A DNA stretch of 64,000 nt from contig NZ_CP021111.1 in assembly GCF_002119665.1 (NCBI RefSeq), positions 1,674,001-1,738,000 on the forward strand. Direction: 5' to 3'. The notes beneath the pieces are model-generated. The model was not told the DNA's origin. It ran no database searches and saw nothing but the letters and a program-made list of their open reading frames with translations. Below are positions 15,413 to 24,611 of this stretch, piece by piece; positions within the stretch are counted from its first letter, which is position 1, and the number at the start of each line of letters is the position of its first letter. Both the position numbers and the translations under genes were made by a program. This DNA is from Bordetella genomosp. 13 (lineage in GTDB: Bacteria > Pseudomonadota > Gammaproteobacteria > Burkholderiales > Burkholderiaceae_B).

Positions 15413-16333
15413 TCAGTCGTACGTCTCGCGCCGCACGCCGCTGACCCCGCGCACCGTCGCCGGGTCCCGCTCGGGGGCGGCTTGCGACCCGCCGGGCGCC
15501 GCGGCCGGATCGACACCCTGCCCGATGCCCGGCTGCGATGGCGTCGGGGCGCTCGCGGGCGGCGCCGTGGGCGCAATGGCCGGCAGGCTGGGCGCGGGGG
15601 CGATCGGCTCGCCCTGCCCCTGCGCCGCCCGCAACTCACGCTTGCGCTGCTCGGCGCGCGCGATGACCTGGCGCAGATTGTCGGCAAGGGTCGGCGCACG
15701 GCCCTCGTCCGCCCATTCGGCGGCGTCGTGTCCTTTCAAGTCCCGGGTGGTCGGGTCGGCGCCGGCGTCCAGAAGCAGCTGCACCATGGGTTGGCTGCCG
15801 GAATACGCCGCCATCATCAGCGGCGTGGTGCCCAAGGGGGACGGGGCGTTGGGCATGGCGCGATGCTGCAGCATCAGCCGCGCCGTCTCGAGCTGCCCCT
15901 TCGAGGCTGCGTAATGAAGCGGCGTCCAGCCCAGCCGGTTCACCTGGGCGCCCCGTGCGATCAACGCCTTGGCGCGTTCGGTCTGCCCCATCAGCGCCAG
16001 GTACATCAGCGGCGTTTCTCCGGCCGGATTCTCGGCGTTGACGTCGGTGCGAGGATCGGCCGCCAGCAGATCGAACACGCCCCACGCCTGGTCTATCACC
16101 GCGCGCATGAGGGCGGGCTGCCCGTTCTGGTAACGCAGATTGGGATCGGCGCCCCCGGCCAGCATCCTGCGCATGTCATCGGTGCGGTCATTGGCGATGG
16201 CCGGCCACCAGTCGGTGGACACCTGGGCGCCCATTGCCTGGGCGCCGCCCAGCAAAGCCGCGGCCAGCAGTCCCGCGCGCAGCGCAGCGCCGATGCGAGC
16301 GGTGGCGAATTTCGCTTGTCCGGACTTGATCAT
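15413..16333 (-). CDS. Exported ankyrin-repeat protein
   Basis: A 306-residue protein with an N-terminal signal peptide (core LRAGLLAAALLGGAQAMGAQ). Residues about 45-220 contain about five ankyrin repeats, recognisable as MRRMLAGGADPNLRYQNGQP, GETPLMYLALMGQTERAKAL, LGWTPLHYAASKGQLETARL and GTTPLMMAAYSGSQPMVQLL. The last 80 residues are Pro/Ala-rich low-complexity sequence. It should be periplasmic and bind another protein; periplasmic ankyrin proteins such as AnkB of Pseudomonas support catalase function, but no such partner is next to this gene. It lies 57 bases downstream of tatD on the same strand. Confidence 0.85.
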   Translation of the reverse strand: MIKSGQAKFATARIGAALRAGLLAAALLGGAQAMGAQVSTDWWPAIANDRTDDMRRMLAGGADPNLRYQNGQPALMRAVIDQAWGVFDLLAADPRTDVNAENPAGETPLMYLALMGQTERAKALIARGAQVNRLGWTPLHYAASKGQLETARLMLQHRAMPNAPSPLGTTPLMMAAYSGSQPMVQLLLDAGADPTTRDLKGHDAAEWADEGRAPTLADNLRQVIARAEQRKRELRAAQGQGEPIAPAPSLPAIAPTAPPASAPTPSQPGIGQGVDPAAAPGGSQAAPERDPATVRGVSGVRRETYD

Positions 16334-16390
16334 GGCCGAATCTCCTAACCTATCACTTTAACTATCCAACATTAGATAAATCACTTCAAA

Positions 16391-17161
16391 TCAGCGTTTT
16401 ATCTTATTGAATAGTTTGAAAAAATTCTCGGTGGACGCCTCGGCCACCTCCTCGGTGGAAATGCCTTTGAGCGCCGCGATGCGCTCGGCCACGTGCACCA
16501 CCTTCGCAGGATCGTTCAGCTTGCCGCGATGCGGCACCGGCGCCAGATACGGCGAATCCGTTTCGATCAGCAGGCGGTCCAGCGGCATGCGCGTGGCCAC
16601 GTCGTGCACCACCTGCGCGTTCTTGAACGTGACGATGCCGGACAGCGAGATATGGAAATTCAGGTCCATCGCCTCGCGGGCGATGTCCCAGGTCTCGGTG
16701 AAGCAGTGCATCACGCCGCCGACGTCGGCAGCGCCTTCTTCGCGCAACACGCGCACCGTGTCCGCGGCCGAGGCCCGGGTGTGCACGATGAGCGGCAGTC
16801 CCGCGGCGCGCCCGGCTTGGATATGGCGGCGAAAGCGGTCGCGCTGCCAGTCCAGCGGCTCGGCCAGCCGGTAGTAGTCCAGTCCCGTTTCGCCGATGGC
16901 CACCACCTTGGGATGGGCAGCCAGCCGCACCAACTCCTCGGGTTCGGGGTCGGGCGTGTCTTCGTAGTCGGGATGCACGCCCACCGAGGCCCACAGATTG
17001 GCGTGCGGCTCGACGATCTCCATCAGGCCCGGCCAATCGGGCAGGTTGACGCTGACGACCAGCGCATGGCTGACCTTGTTGGCCTGCATGCGCTCAAGGA
17101 CGCCGGGCAGGTCTTGCGCGAGCTCGGGAAAATTCAGATGACAGTGCGAATCGACGTACAT
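16391..17161 (-). CDS. TatD family metal-dependent deoxyribonuclease
   Basis: A 256-residue TIM-barrel hydrolase. The metal-binding motif DSHCHL is at the N-terminus; IGETGLDYY, PLIVHTRA, GGVMHCFTE and LIETDSPYLAPVPHRGK supply the remaining His, Glu and Asp ligands of the TatD family. These enzymes are DNases with 3'-5' exonuclease or AP activity, used in DNA repair. The start at 17161 leaves two residues before the DSHCHL motif, which is usual; the longer reading adds a basic extension. The gene follows holB in the mltG-tmk-holB-tatD cluster, an order common in proteobacteria (YcfH type). Confidence 0.92.
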   Translation of the reverse strand: MYVDSHCHLNFPELAQDLPGVLERMQANKVSHALVVSVNLPDWPGLMEIVEPHANLWASVGVHPDYEDTPDPEPEELVRLAAHPKVVAIGETGLDYYRLAEPLDWQRDRFRRHIQAGRAAGLPLIVHTRASAADTVRVLREEGAADVGGVMHCFTETWDIAREAMDLNFHISLSGIVTFKNAQVVHDVATRMPLDRLLIETDSPYLAPVPHRGKLNDPAKVVHVAERIAALKGISTEEVAEASTENFFKLFNKIKR

Positions 17162-17260
17162 ACGGAAGAGGAAAAGAAGGCGACGACGGGCGCGAGGCGC
17201 GCGTCGCGGGATCTGCGCAAGGAAAAGGGGCACGCGGCGTGCCCGGCGCGAATCAGGGCG

Positions 17261-18319
17261 CTAAGCCTGGCAGGATAGCACCACGCGCTGCAGCGCCGCA
17301 TGCACGAACAGCTTGGCATTCAGGGGGTGGTTGGCCACGGCGCGCTGGCCGCTCAGCCAGTGCGCCGCGTCGGCCATGCGCGCGGGACGGACGCGTTGCG
17401 CCGTGAGGCGCACGGGCTCGGCCAGGCTGGGGAAATACCGCGCCGGCGCCCCGCAGCCGGCCAGCATCAGGTCGGCGTACAGGCGTTGCAGCGCATCGAT
17501 CCATTCGACGGGCGCCAGTTTTTCCAGCGTTTCGGTCAGCGCACCCACGTCGGGCGACTGGCCTGCCGACAAAGGCGTGATCAATTGCCCCAGCCATGCC
17601 GGGCAAGGCTGGTCCTGCTGCTGCGACAGGCGCAGCGCCGACAGCGGCGCGCCGCCAGCGGCCGCCAGCCACTCGGCGGCGGGCTCGACTCCCTGCTGCT
17701 GCAGCCACTGCAAGGCCAGCGCCGGCTCCGGCGCGGCCAGCGGCAGGCGCCGGCAGCGCGACACCAGCGTGGGCAGCAGGCGGTCGGGCGCATCGGCCAC
17801 CAGCAGGAACACGGTGTTGGGGGGCGGCTCTTCGAGCACCTTCAGCAGCGCATTGGCCGAGATCACGTTCAGGGCCTGGGCCGGATACAGCAGCGCCACC
17901 CGCCATCCGCCGCGGTGCGTCGCCGTGTTGAACCAGGACTCGAGCGCGCGGATCTGGTCGATGCGTATGTCCTTGGACGGCGCCCGCTTGGCGGCGCCTC
18001 CGGATGCCGCGGCTTCGCCGTCCTCGCCGCTCTCGGCCGCGGCATCGGCGCCCTCTTCCAGCGCCACGGCCTCGGGCCGGATGCGCCGCAGATCGGGGTG
18101 GTTGCCGGCGGACACCCAGGCGCAGGCCGCGCAGCGGCCGCAGGCCAGCCCCTGCTCGGGAGACTCGCACAGCAGGCTGGCCGCCGCCGCGGCGGCGAAC
18201 TGCAGCTTGCCGATGCCGGCCACGCCATGAACCAGCCACGCGTGGGCGAAGCGCTCGCGCCGCGTCAGCCAGGCGCGCGCGGTATCGAGATGCCAGGGGG
18301 GAAAGGCGGCCAGGGTCAT
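17261..18319 (-). CDS. holB: DNA polymerase III delta' subunit
   Basis: A 352-residue clamp-loader subunit. The N-terminal AAA+ module has a degenerate P-loop, GVAGIGKLQFAAAAA, as expected for delta', which does not hydrolyse ATP. It is followed by the zinc-binding cysteines in CGRCAACAW. An acidic, Ala-rich insert (about residues 90-125) separates these from the sensor block ISANALLKVLEEPPPNTVF and SRCRRL. It helps load the beta clamp on DNA. The start at 18319 lies 37 bases after the tmk stop, and the order mltG-tmk-holB is conserved. The upstream open frame is an artefact. Confidence 0.93.
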   Translation of the reverse strand: MTLAAFPPWHLDTARAWLTRRERFAHAWLVHGVAGIGKLQFAAAAAASLLCESPEQGLACGRCAACAWVSAGNHPDLRRIRPEAVALEEGADAAAESGEDGEAAASGGAAKRAPSKDIRIDQIRALESWFNTATHRGGWRVALLYPAQALNVISANALLKVLEEPPPNTVFLLVADAPDRLLPTLVSRCRRLPLAAPEPALALQWLQQQGVEPAAEWLAAAGGAPLSALRLSQQQDQPCPAWLGQLITPLSAGQSPDVGALTETLEKLAPVEWIDALQRLYADLMLAGCGAPARYFPSLAEPVRLTAQRVRPARMADAAHWLSGQRAVANHPLNAKLFVHAALQRVVLSCQA

Positions 18320-18356
18320 TGCCGGCCTCGCCGTGGACGATCGATCCGCGGACCGG

Positions 18357-18995
18357 TCATCGCGCCTGCTCCAGCAGGTCGTCCAGCTCGGCCTGCAGCT
18401 GCGCGCGCACCTGCTCGACCGGCCGGCTGCCGTCGATGACGCGCACCCGCTGCGGATGTGCAAGCGCGCGCTCATGGTATGCGGCGCGCACGCGTTCGAA
18501 GAAGGCTTGGGCCTCGCGCTCGAAGCGGTCGGGATCGCGGCTGGCGGCCAGGCGCTGGCGCGCCACCTCGGGCGGCACGTCGAACAGCCAGGTGCGGTCG
18601 GGTTGCAGGCCAGGCTGCATCCATTGCTCGAGCGCCGCGACGCGGGCGACGCCCAGCTCGCGCCCCCCGCCCTGGTAGGCATAGGTGGCGTCGGTATACC
18701 GGTCGCAGACCACCCAGGTGCCGCGGGCCAGCGCCGGCTCGATGACCGTGCGCACGTGCTCGCACCGTCCGGCGAACATCAACAGCGTCTCGGTCTCGAG
18801 TTGCATGGGCTCGTGCAGCACCAGTTCGCGCAGCCGCTCGCCCAGCGGCGTGCCGCCCGGCTCGCGCGTGGCCAGCACGGTGTGGCCGGCCGCGCGCAGG
18901 GCGTCCACCAGCCAGCCGGCATGCGTGCTCTTGCCGGCGCCGTCCACCCCTTCGAGGGTGATGAATCGCCCACGGGCGGTATGCAGCTCGCTCAT
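18357..18995 (-). CDS. tmk: Thymidylate kinase
   Basis: A 212-residue kinase making dTDP from dTMP and ATP. The P-loop is [14 protein letters not shown], the substrate-binding segment [14 protein letters not shown] follows, and the DRY-type motif [19 protein letters not shown] carries the catalytic arginine region. Length and motifs are normal for the family. Its ATG overlaps the mltG stop codon (ATGA), so the pair is translationally coupled, and holB follows closely. Confidence 0.96.
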   Translation of the reverse strand: MSELHTARGRFITLEGVDGAGKSTHAGWLVDALRAAGHTVLATREPGGTPLGERLRELVLHEPMQLETETLLMFAGRCEHVRTVIEPALARGTWVVCDRYTDATYAYQGGGRELGVARVAALEQWMQPGLQPDRTWLFDVPPEVARQRLAASRDPDRFEREAQAFFERVRAAYHERALAHPQRVRVIDGSRPVEQVRAQLQAELDDLLEQAR

Positions 18996-20008
18996 CGGTT
19001 CTGCTGCCCCAGGATGAAGCGCGAGACGTTGCGATTGTGGTCGCCCAGGTTACGGGCGAATTCGCTGGTGCCGTCGCCGCGCGAGACGAAGTACAGGAAG
19101 GTGTGCGATTCGGGCTGGATGGCCGCCCGCAGCGCCGCGCGGCCGGGCGCGGCGATGGGCGTGGGCGGCAGGCCGGGCCGGGTGTAGGTGTTCCAGGGCG
19201 TGTCGGTCTGCAGGTCGCGCTTGCGGATGCGGCCGTCGTACGCCGCGCCCATGCCGTAGATCACCGAGGGGTCGGTCTGCAGCAGCATGCCGCGGCGCAA
19301 GCGGTTGATGAACACGCCGCTGATGCGGGCGCGGTCGGCGCCGTCGCCGGTTTCTTTCTCGATGATGGAAGCCAGGATCAGCGCCTCGTAGGGCGTGGCC
19401 AGCGGCAGGTCGGGCGCGCGCTCGGCCCAGGCCTTCTGCAGTACCTGCTCGCCGGCCTGGTAGGCGCGGCGCAGGATGTCGAAATCGGTGCTGCCCGCGG
19501 TGAACACGTAGGTGTCGGGGAAGAACATGCCCTCGGGATGGGGGATGGCGGCGCCCAGCCGCTGCATCAACGCCTCGTCGCTGACGTCGTCCAGGGTCTG
19601 CTTGACGTCGGGGTGATTGCGCAGCGCGTTGCGCATCTGCTGGAACGTCCAGCCCTCGACGAAGGTGACCTGCCGCTGCGACATGTCGCCGCGCGCCAGC
19701 CGCCGCAACAACAGCCACGGGCTGTCGCCCTGCTTGGCCTCGTAGCCGCCGGCCTTGATCAGCGTGTCCTGCTCGGTAAGGCGCGCCATCCAGACGAAGC
19801 CCTCCTCCCAGACCGGAATGCCGGCCTCGGCCAGCGTGCGCGCCACCGCGCGGGGCGTGCTGCCGGGCTGGACGACGAAGTCGACGCGTTCGCCCGCCAG
19901 CGGCACGGGCTCGTGGGCCCAGCGCCAGGCCAGGCCCGCGGCGACCGCGGCGGCCACCAGCGGCAGCAGCACGAACAGCAGGAATAGATAGCGAAATCGG
20001 ATTCTCAT
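18992..20008 (-). CDS. mltG: Endolytic murein transglycosylase MltG (YceG)
   Basis: A 338-residue bitopic inner-membrane enzyme that cuts nascent peptidoglycan strands and helps set glycan length. One N-terminal transmembrane helix (residues about 6-28, [17 protein letters not shown]) is followed by a LysM-like region and the YceG domain with the catalytic Glu in [12 protein letters not shown] and the conserved [11 protein letters not shown]. The start at 20008 gives MRIRFRYL directly before the helix; an upstream ATG adds 21 unlikely residues. The stop overlaps the tmk start. Confidence 0.94.
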   Translation of the reverse strand: MRIRFRYLFLLFVLLPLVAAAVAAGLAWRWAHEPVPLAGERVDFVVQPGSTPRAVARTLAEAGIPVWEEGFVWMARLTEQDTLIKAGGYEAKQGDSPWLLLRRLARGDMSQRQVTFVEGWTFQQMRNALRNHPDVKQTLDDVSDEALMQRLGAAIPHPEGMFFPDTYVFTAGSTDFDILRRAYQAGEQVLQKAWAERAPDLPLATPYEALILASIIEKETGDGADRARISGVFINRLRRGMLLQTDPSVIYGMGAAYDGRIRKRDLQTDTPWNTYTRPGLPPTPIAAPGRAALRAAIQPESHTFLYFVSRGDGTSEFARNLGDHNRNVSRFILGQQNR

Positions 20009-20169
20009 GGCTGGCAGGAGTTTAATGGATCGGCAAGCCGCTGCGGCCCGCTCCGCCCCTGATATCGGCAAGGGCTTGCGGCGACGGCGTCCGTCCCCGG
20101 CGTATCATGGGGCTTTGCCTGCAAGCGCGGGCCAGCAACGGCGGAGCTTCCGCCACCATCGATCTCACC

Positions 20170-21237
20170 ATGCACGCTTTCTACGATTCGATTCCGCTGG
20201 GCGCCGAAGGTTCGCCGCTGTGCGCGCCGCTGCCCGGCTTCTGCGTCCTGGCCGCGGCCGGAGACGATGCCCTGACTTTTCTGCACGGCCAGCTCACGCA
20301 GGACGTGACAGGCCTGCCCGACGACGCCGCGCGCCTGGCCGGCTACTGCACCGCCAAGGGCCGCCTCCTGGCCACGATGGTGATGTGGCGGACGGGCCCG
20401 GCCTCGGCTGTGGAAGGCGCCGGCGCGGTCGCGGACTCGGTCGCTGGGGCCTCGGCCTCCACCGCGGCCCACACCCAGCCCCGCCTGTACGCCCTGGTGC
20501 GCGATGACCTGGCGGATGCGCTGTTGAAGCGCCTGTCCATGTTTGTCCTGCGCGCCAAGGTCAAGCTGTCGCGCGCGCCGCTGCACGTGGCCGGCGTGCA
20601 ATGCAATGCCGACCAGCTGCCCGCCCTGGAAGACGCCTGTGGCGGCGCCCTGCCGACGGTCGCATGGCAACGCGCCGAGCTGCCCGCCGGCACGTGGATC
20701 GCGGCGCCCTCCTCGGCCGAGAACTGCCTGCGCTGGTGGTGGATCGCGGACGACGCGCAATTGCAGCAGGCGGCGGCGCTGGCGCAGTTGCTGGCGCGCG
20801 CCGAACCGGCGCAGTGGCAGGCCGCCGACCTGGCGGCCGGGCTGCCCTGGATCGGCAGCGCCACCCAGGACCTGTTCATCCCGCAGACGGTCAACCTCGA
20901 CCTCGCCGGCGGCGTCAGCTTCACCAAAGGCTGCTATCCGGGGCAGGAAGTCGTGGCGCGCAGCCACTACCGCGGCACCGTGAAGCGGCGCATGGCCTAC
21001 GGCCAGCTGCAGAACGGCTGCGGCGCCCAGGAACTGGCGGGCGTCGACGTGTACGATGCGGCGCAGCCGGGAGAGCCTTGCGGACGCGTGGTCGACGCAG
21101 CCCGGCACGTGGGCGTGTCGCTGCTGTTCGAGACCACCCTGGCGTCGCTGCCCGATGGCGACCTACGCCTGGGCGCGCCCGACGGTCCGCGCATCGCGGT
21201 GATGCCGTTGCCGTACGCGCTGACGGCGGCCGACTGA
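20170..21237 (+). CDS. ygfZ: YgfZ/GcvT-like folate-binding protein (Fe-S cluster maintenance)
   Basis: A 355-residue member of the GcvT-related YgfZ (IBA57) family, which uses tetrahydrofolate to support assembly or repair of iron-sulfur enzymes. The family signature is present as FTKGCYPGQEVVARSHYRG (KGCYxGQE with the conserved Cys). An N-terminal block GFCVLAAAGDDALTFLHGQLTQDV matches the family start. An Ala-rich insertion (about residues 80-100) is unusual but within low-complexity range. It is divergent from mltG. The start at 20170 was chosen because the homologous region begins there; the ribosome site is weak. Confidence 0.9.
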   Translation: MHAFYDSIPLGAEGSPLCAPLPGFCVLAAAGDDALTFLHGQLTQDVTGLPDDAARLAGYCTAKGRLLATMVMWRTGPASAVEGAGAVADSVAGASASTAAHTQPRLYALVRDDLADALLKRLSMFVLRAKVKLSRAPLHVAGVQCNADQLPALEDACGGALPTVAWQRAELPAGTWIAAPSSAENCLRWWWIADDAQLQQAAALAQLLARAEPAQWQAADLAAGLPWIGSATQDLFIPQTVNLDLAGGVSFTKGCYPGQEVVARSHYRGTVKRRMAYGQLQNGCGAQELAGVDVYDAAQPGEPCGRVVDAARHVGVSLLFETTLASLPDGDLRLGAPDGPRIAVMPLPYALTAAD

Positions 21238-21329
21238 CCGCATCTGGCGGGGGTTCCGAGCCGCATCTTTCCGGCCGCGCCCCGCCGCGCACGTGCGCAG
21301 ATCACGGTCTGCACGTCATGCCCTGCGCG

Positions 21330-22019
21330 CTACACCGCCACCCCGAACAGCGACCCCACGCCCGCCGTCACGCCGACCGCCAGGGCGCCCAGCAGCATCA
21401 CGCGCACGCTGGCCCGCCCCATGGGCGCTCCGCCCGCGCGCGCCGCCACCGCTCCCAGCACACCCAGACAGGCCACCGAAGCCACGCCGACACTGACGAT
21501 CAGATGCGTCGTCGGCGCCAGCGCCGACACCAGCAGCGGCAGCGCGGCGCCCGCCGCGAACGAGCCCGCCGAGGCGACCGCGGCCTGGATGGGCCTGGCG
21601 CGGTGGTACGCGGAAATGCCCAGTTCGTCGCGCGCGTGCGCATCCAGCGCGTCATGACGCATCAGCTGGCGCGCGACCTCGCGGGCCAGGTCCGGCGCCA
21701 GTCCGCGCGCCACATAGATCCCGGTCAGTTCATCCAGCTCCTGCACGGGGTTTCCGCGCAGCGACCGGACCTCCAGCTGCAGGTCGGCGGCCTCGGTGTC
21801 GGCCTGGCTGCGGACCGAGACATACTCGCCAGCCGCCATCGACAACGAGCCGGCCACCAGGCCGGCCAGGCCCGCGGCCAGGATGGCCGAATGGCTGGGA
21901 TGCGCCGCCGCGACGCCGGCAATGAGGCTCGCCGTGGAAACGATCCCGTCGTTGGCGCCGAGCACGGCGGCGCGCAGCCAGCCGATGCGGAAGATGCGAT
22001 GGTGTTCTTTTGATGGCAT
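21330..22019 (-). CDS. VIT1/CCC1 family transporter (iron/manganese)
   Basis: A 229-residue membrane protein with five predicted helices. The first, WLRAAVLGANDGIVSTASLIAG, has the conserved NDG metal-path motif, and the second, SMAAGEYVSVRSQADTE, carries another family signature. The cytosolic loop at residues about 95-140 contains the Glu/Asp/His residues that bind metal in plant VIT1. Relatives move Fe(II) or Mn(II) out of the cytosol; direction and metal are not provable here. It ends 93 bases from the convergent ygfZ gene, an iron-sulfur factor, which may be coincidental. Confidence 0.9.
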   Translation of the reverse strand: MPSKEHHRIFRIGWLRAAVLGANDGIVSTASLIAGVAAAHPSHSAILAAGLAGLVAGSLSMAAGEYVSVRSQADTEAADLQLEVRSLRGNPVQELDELTGIYVARGLAPDLAREVARQLMRHDALDAHARDELGISAYHRARPIQAAVASAGSFAAGAALPLLVSALAPTTHLIVSVGVASVACLGVLGAVAARAGGAPMGRASVRVMLLGALAVGVTAGVGSLFGVAV

Positions 22020-22073
22020 CGTGTTGCGCCCGCGGCATCAGGCCGGCCGGCGCGTACGCAGTATAAGCGGCGC

Positions 22074-22514
22074 TCAGCGCGGCGTGACGCGCACCGTGGT
22101 CATCAATCCCACCACGCACAGCGTCGCCTGCCCGCCGCGCCACGCGTGCACCTCGGCCTGGCACACCGTCAGCCGCCGGCCGGGCTTCAGCACCGTACCG
22201 GTGGCTACGTAGTGATCGCCGGCCGCCGGCGCCAGGAAGTTCATCTTGAACTCCGAGGTCAGCACGTCCTCTCCGGGCTCGAACAGACTGTAGGCCGCGT
22301 AGCCGCCCGCGCTGTCGGCGATGGTGGTGGAGATGCCGGCATGCAGAAAGCCGTTCTGCTGTGACAGTTCTGGCCGGTACGGCACGCGGATCTCCACCTT
22401 TCCCGGCGCCAGCACCCGCAGTTCGGCGCCGATGAAACCCATGACGCCCTGGCGCGCGAAGCTGGCCTGCACGCGCTCGGCCAGCTCGGCCGACACCGCC
22501 GCCGCGCCGGTCAT
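22074..22514 (-). CDS. PaaI-type hotdog-fold thioesterase
   Basis: A 146-residue hotdog thioesterase. The central helix signature is QNGFLHAGISTTIADSAGGY, where PaaI enzymes have the catalytic HGG/HAG turn with a downstream Asp. It hydrolyses an acyl-CoA in the cytosol. It is the last gene of the valine-degradation operon and overlaps the upstream dehydrogenase by ATGA, so it may rescue CoA from acyl-CoA intermediates of that route. Its own substrate is unknown. Confidence 0.87.
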   Translation of the reverse strand: MTGAAAVSAELAERVQASFARQGVMGFIGAELRVLAPGKVEIRVPYRPELSQQNGFLHAGISTTIADSAGGYAAYSLFEPGEDVLTSEFKMNFLAPAAGDHYVATGTVLKPGRRLTVCQAEVHAWRGGQATLCVVGLMTTVRVTPR

Positions 22515-23401
22515 GGCGCCTTGTGTCCGTACAGGCGCACGATGCTGGAAAAATCCAGCTTGCCGTTGCCGCCCTGGCTGTGCAGTGCATACAGGTTGCG
22601 CGCCAGCTCGCCCAGGGGCACGGCGGCACGCGCGGCCAGCGCCGCCTCGGCGGCCAGGCCCAGGTCTTTCAGCATCAGGTCCACGCCGAAGCCGCCGGCA
22701 TAATCCTTCGAGGCCGGCACGTTCGGCATCACGCCGGGCCAGGGGTTGTACAGCTCGGTCGCCCAGTTGCGGCCCGAACTCTTGGCGATGATGTCCGACA
22801 GCACTTTTGGGTCGAGGCCATTGGCCACGCCCAGCGCCAGCGCCTCGGACGTACCCGCCATCAGGATGCCCAACAGCATGTTGTTGCAGATCTTGGCCAC
22901 CTGCCCCGCGCCGGACGGACCGGCATGGAAGATGTTCTTGCCCATCTGCTCAAGCACCGGCCGCGCACGCGCCAATGCCTCGTCCGTGCCGCCCACGATG
23001 AAGGTCAGCGTACCGGCCGCCGCGCCGGCCGTGCCGCCCGACACCGGGGCGTCCACCATGGCCAGTCCGCGCGCCTGGGCCGCGGCCGCGACCTTGCGCG
23101 CCGAATCCGGGGCGATGGTGCTGCAGTCGATCACCAGTTTGCTGGGATCGATGCGCGCCAGCAGATCGTCTTCGAGGTACAGGCTTTCGACGTGCTTGCT
23201 GGCGGGCAGCATGGTGATGACCACCTCCGCGCCGTCGACGGCCTCGTGGGCCGAGGCGGCCGCCCGCGCGCCGGCGTCGGTCAGCGTCCGCACGGCGGCG
23301 GGCACCAGGTCGTACACCGTCAGGTGGTGGCCGGCCTTGACCAGGTTCAGCGCCATGGGGGCGCCCATGTTGCCCAGGCCGATGAATGCGATGCTGCTCA
23401 T
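22511..23401 (-). CDS. mmsB: 3-hydroxyisobutyrate dehydrogenase
   Basis: A 296-residue NAD-dependent beta-hydroxyacid dehydrogenase that turns 3-hydroxyisobutyrate into methylmalonate semialdehyde in valine breakdown. The N-terminal Rossmann motif FIGLGNMGAPMALNL, the DAPVSGGTAGAAAGTL substrate loop and the catalytic-lysine block GAGQVAKICNNMLLG are all intact, and the C-terminus KDLGLA is typical. It lies downstream of the 3-hydroxyisobutyryl-CoA hydrolase gene, matching the order of the pathway, and overlaps the thioesterase gene. The next enzyme, methylmalonate semialdehyde dehydrogenase (mmsA), is not in this window. Confidence 0.93.
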   Translation of the reverse strand: MSSIAFIGLGNMGAPMALNLVKAGHHLTVYDLVPAAVRTLTDAGARAAASAHEAVDGAEVVITMLPASKHVESLYLEDDLLARIDPSKLVIDCSTIAPDSARKVAAAAQARGLAMVDAPVSGGTAGAAAGTLTFIVGGTDEALARARPVLEQMGKNIFHAGPSGAGQVAKICNNMLLGILMAGTSEALALGVANGLDPKVLSDIIAKSSGRNWATELYNPWPGVMPNVPASKDYAGGFGVDLMLKDLGLAAEAALAARAAVPLGELARNLYALHSQGGNGKLDFSSIVRLYGHKAP

Positions 23402-23453
23402 GCTTGTCTCCTCGTGATTTTTTGTCGGGATGGTGCAGCGGTGTCGGGTGAGG

Positions 23454-24611
23454 TCAGGCTTTGCCCAGATCGTCCAGCGGATGCGGCTGGTCCTGCGGCC
23501 AGGGCTCGTCGAAGAACTTCTGCACCCAGGCCGGGCTGGCCTCGGCCAGCGTCGCCGGACTCCATTTCGGCGACTTGTCCTTGTCGATCAGCAGCGCGCG
23601 GATGCCCTCGGCCAGGTCGCCATGGGCAACGCACGCCAGCGCCGCCACGTATTCGATGCGGAACACGTCGTCCAGCGTGCGCAGCTTGGTGTGCTGCTGC
23701 AGCGCATAGGCCAGGCGCGCCGACCCCGGCGACCCGGCCAGCATGGTCGTCGCGGCGCGCGCCAGCCACGGATCCTCGTGGTGCTTCAGTTCGGCGAGTT
23801 CTTCGTAGATGGATTCGAGCTTCAGTTCGCCGCAGATGCTGTTGATGAGGAACGAATGCTGGCGCAGCGGTCCGGGCTCGAGCGGCTGGGCCGGCTCGTG
23901 GGCCAACAGCGTCTGGCGCAGCAGGCCGTCGTTCATGGAGCGCGGCGCCAGCCCCTGCCCGGGGCCGCCCGCCCAGGGCTGGTGCAGCAGGGCCTCGCAG
24001 AAGCGAGGCCAGTCGGCCGGATCGAGGCGGAAATCCGCCATGCCCGCATAGAACGCGTCGGACGCGTTCAGTTGCGCGCCGGTCAGCGCCAGGAACAGGC
24101 CGATGCGTCCCGGCATGCGGTTGAGCAGCCAGCTGGCGCCCACGTCGGGAAACAGGCCGATGGAGATCTCGGGCATGGCCAGGCGCGCGTCGGTGCTGAC
24201 CACGCGATGGCTCGCTCCCATCATCAGCCCCACGCCGCCGCCCATGACGATGCCGCGCCCCCAGCACAGCAGGGGCTTGGGATAGCTGTGGATCAGATAG
24301 TCCAGCCGATACTCGTGCTCGAAGAACGTGCGCGCATAGGTGTTGGCCCACGCGCCCTGGCCGGCATGCTCGCGCATGCTGCGGTACAGGCCGTGCAGGT
24401 CGCCGCCGGCACAGAAGGCCTTCTCGCCCGCGCCTTGCAGGATCACCAGCACTACCGAGTTGTCCGACGCCCAGGCGCGCAGCTGGCCATCCAGCAGATC
24501 GACCATCTCGAGCGACAGGCCATTGAGCGTCTGGGGGGCGTTCAGCGTGGCCACGCCCAGGCGCATCCCGGTGTCGGTAAAGCGTTCCTCGAAGAGCACG
24601 GGGGCGTTCAT
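23454..24611 (-). CDS. 3-hydroxyisobutyryl-CoA hydrolase (crotonase fold)
   Basis: A 385-residue enzyme of the HIBYL-CoA hydrolase class, longer than ordinary enoyl-CoA hydratases (about 260). It shows the crotonase oxyanion loops FCAGGDLHGLYRS and GRGIVMGGGVGLMMGASHR, and the hydrolase-specific MPEISIGLFPDVGASWLLNR with the catalytic Glu and Asp. It releases free 3-hydroxyisobutyrate from its CoA ester in valine breakdown. Its start overlaps the stop of the acyl-CoA dehydrogenase gene (ATGA), and mmsB follows after 52 bases. Confidence 0.93.
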   Translation of the reverse strand: MNAPVLFEERFTDTGMRLGVATLNAPQTLNGLSLEMVDLLDGQLRAWASDNSVVLVILQGAGEKAFCAGGDLHGLYRSMREHAGQGAWANTYARTFFEHEYRLDYLIHSYPKPLLCWGRGIVMGGGVGLMMGASHRVVSTDARLAMPEISIGLFPDVGASWLLNRMPGRIGLFLALTGAQLNASDAFYAGMADFRLDPADWPRFCEALLHQPWAGGPGQGLAPRSMNDGLLRQTLLAHEPAQPLEPGPLRQHSFLINSICGELKLESIYEELAELKHHEDPWLARAATTMLAGSPGSARLAYALQQHTKLRTLDDVFRIEYVAALACVAHGDLAEGIRALLIDKDKSPKWSPATLAEASPAWVQKFFDEPWPQDQPHPLDDLGKA

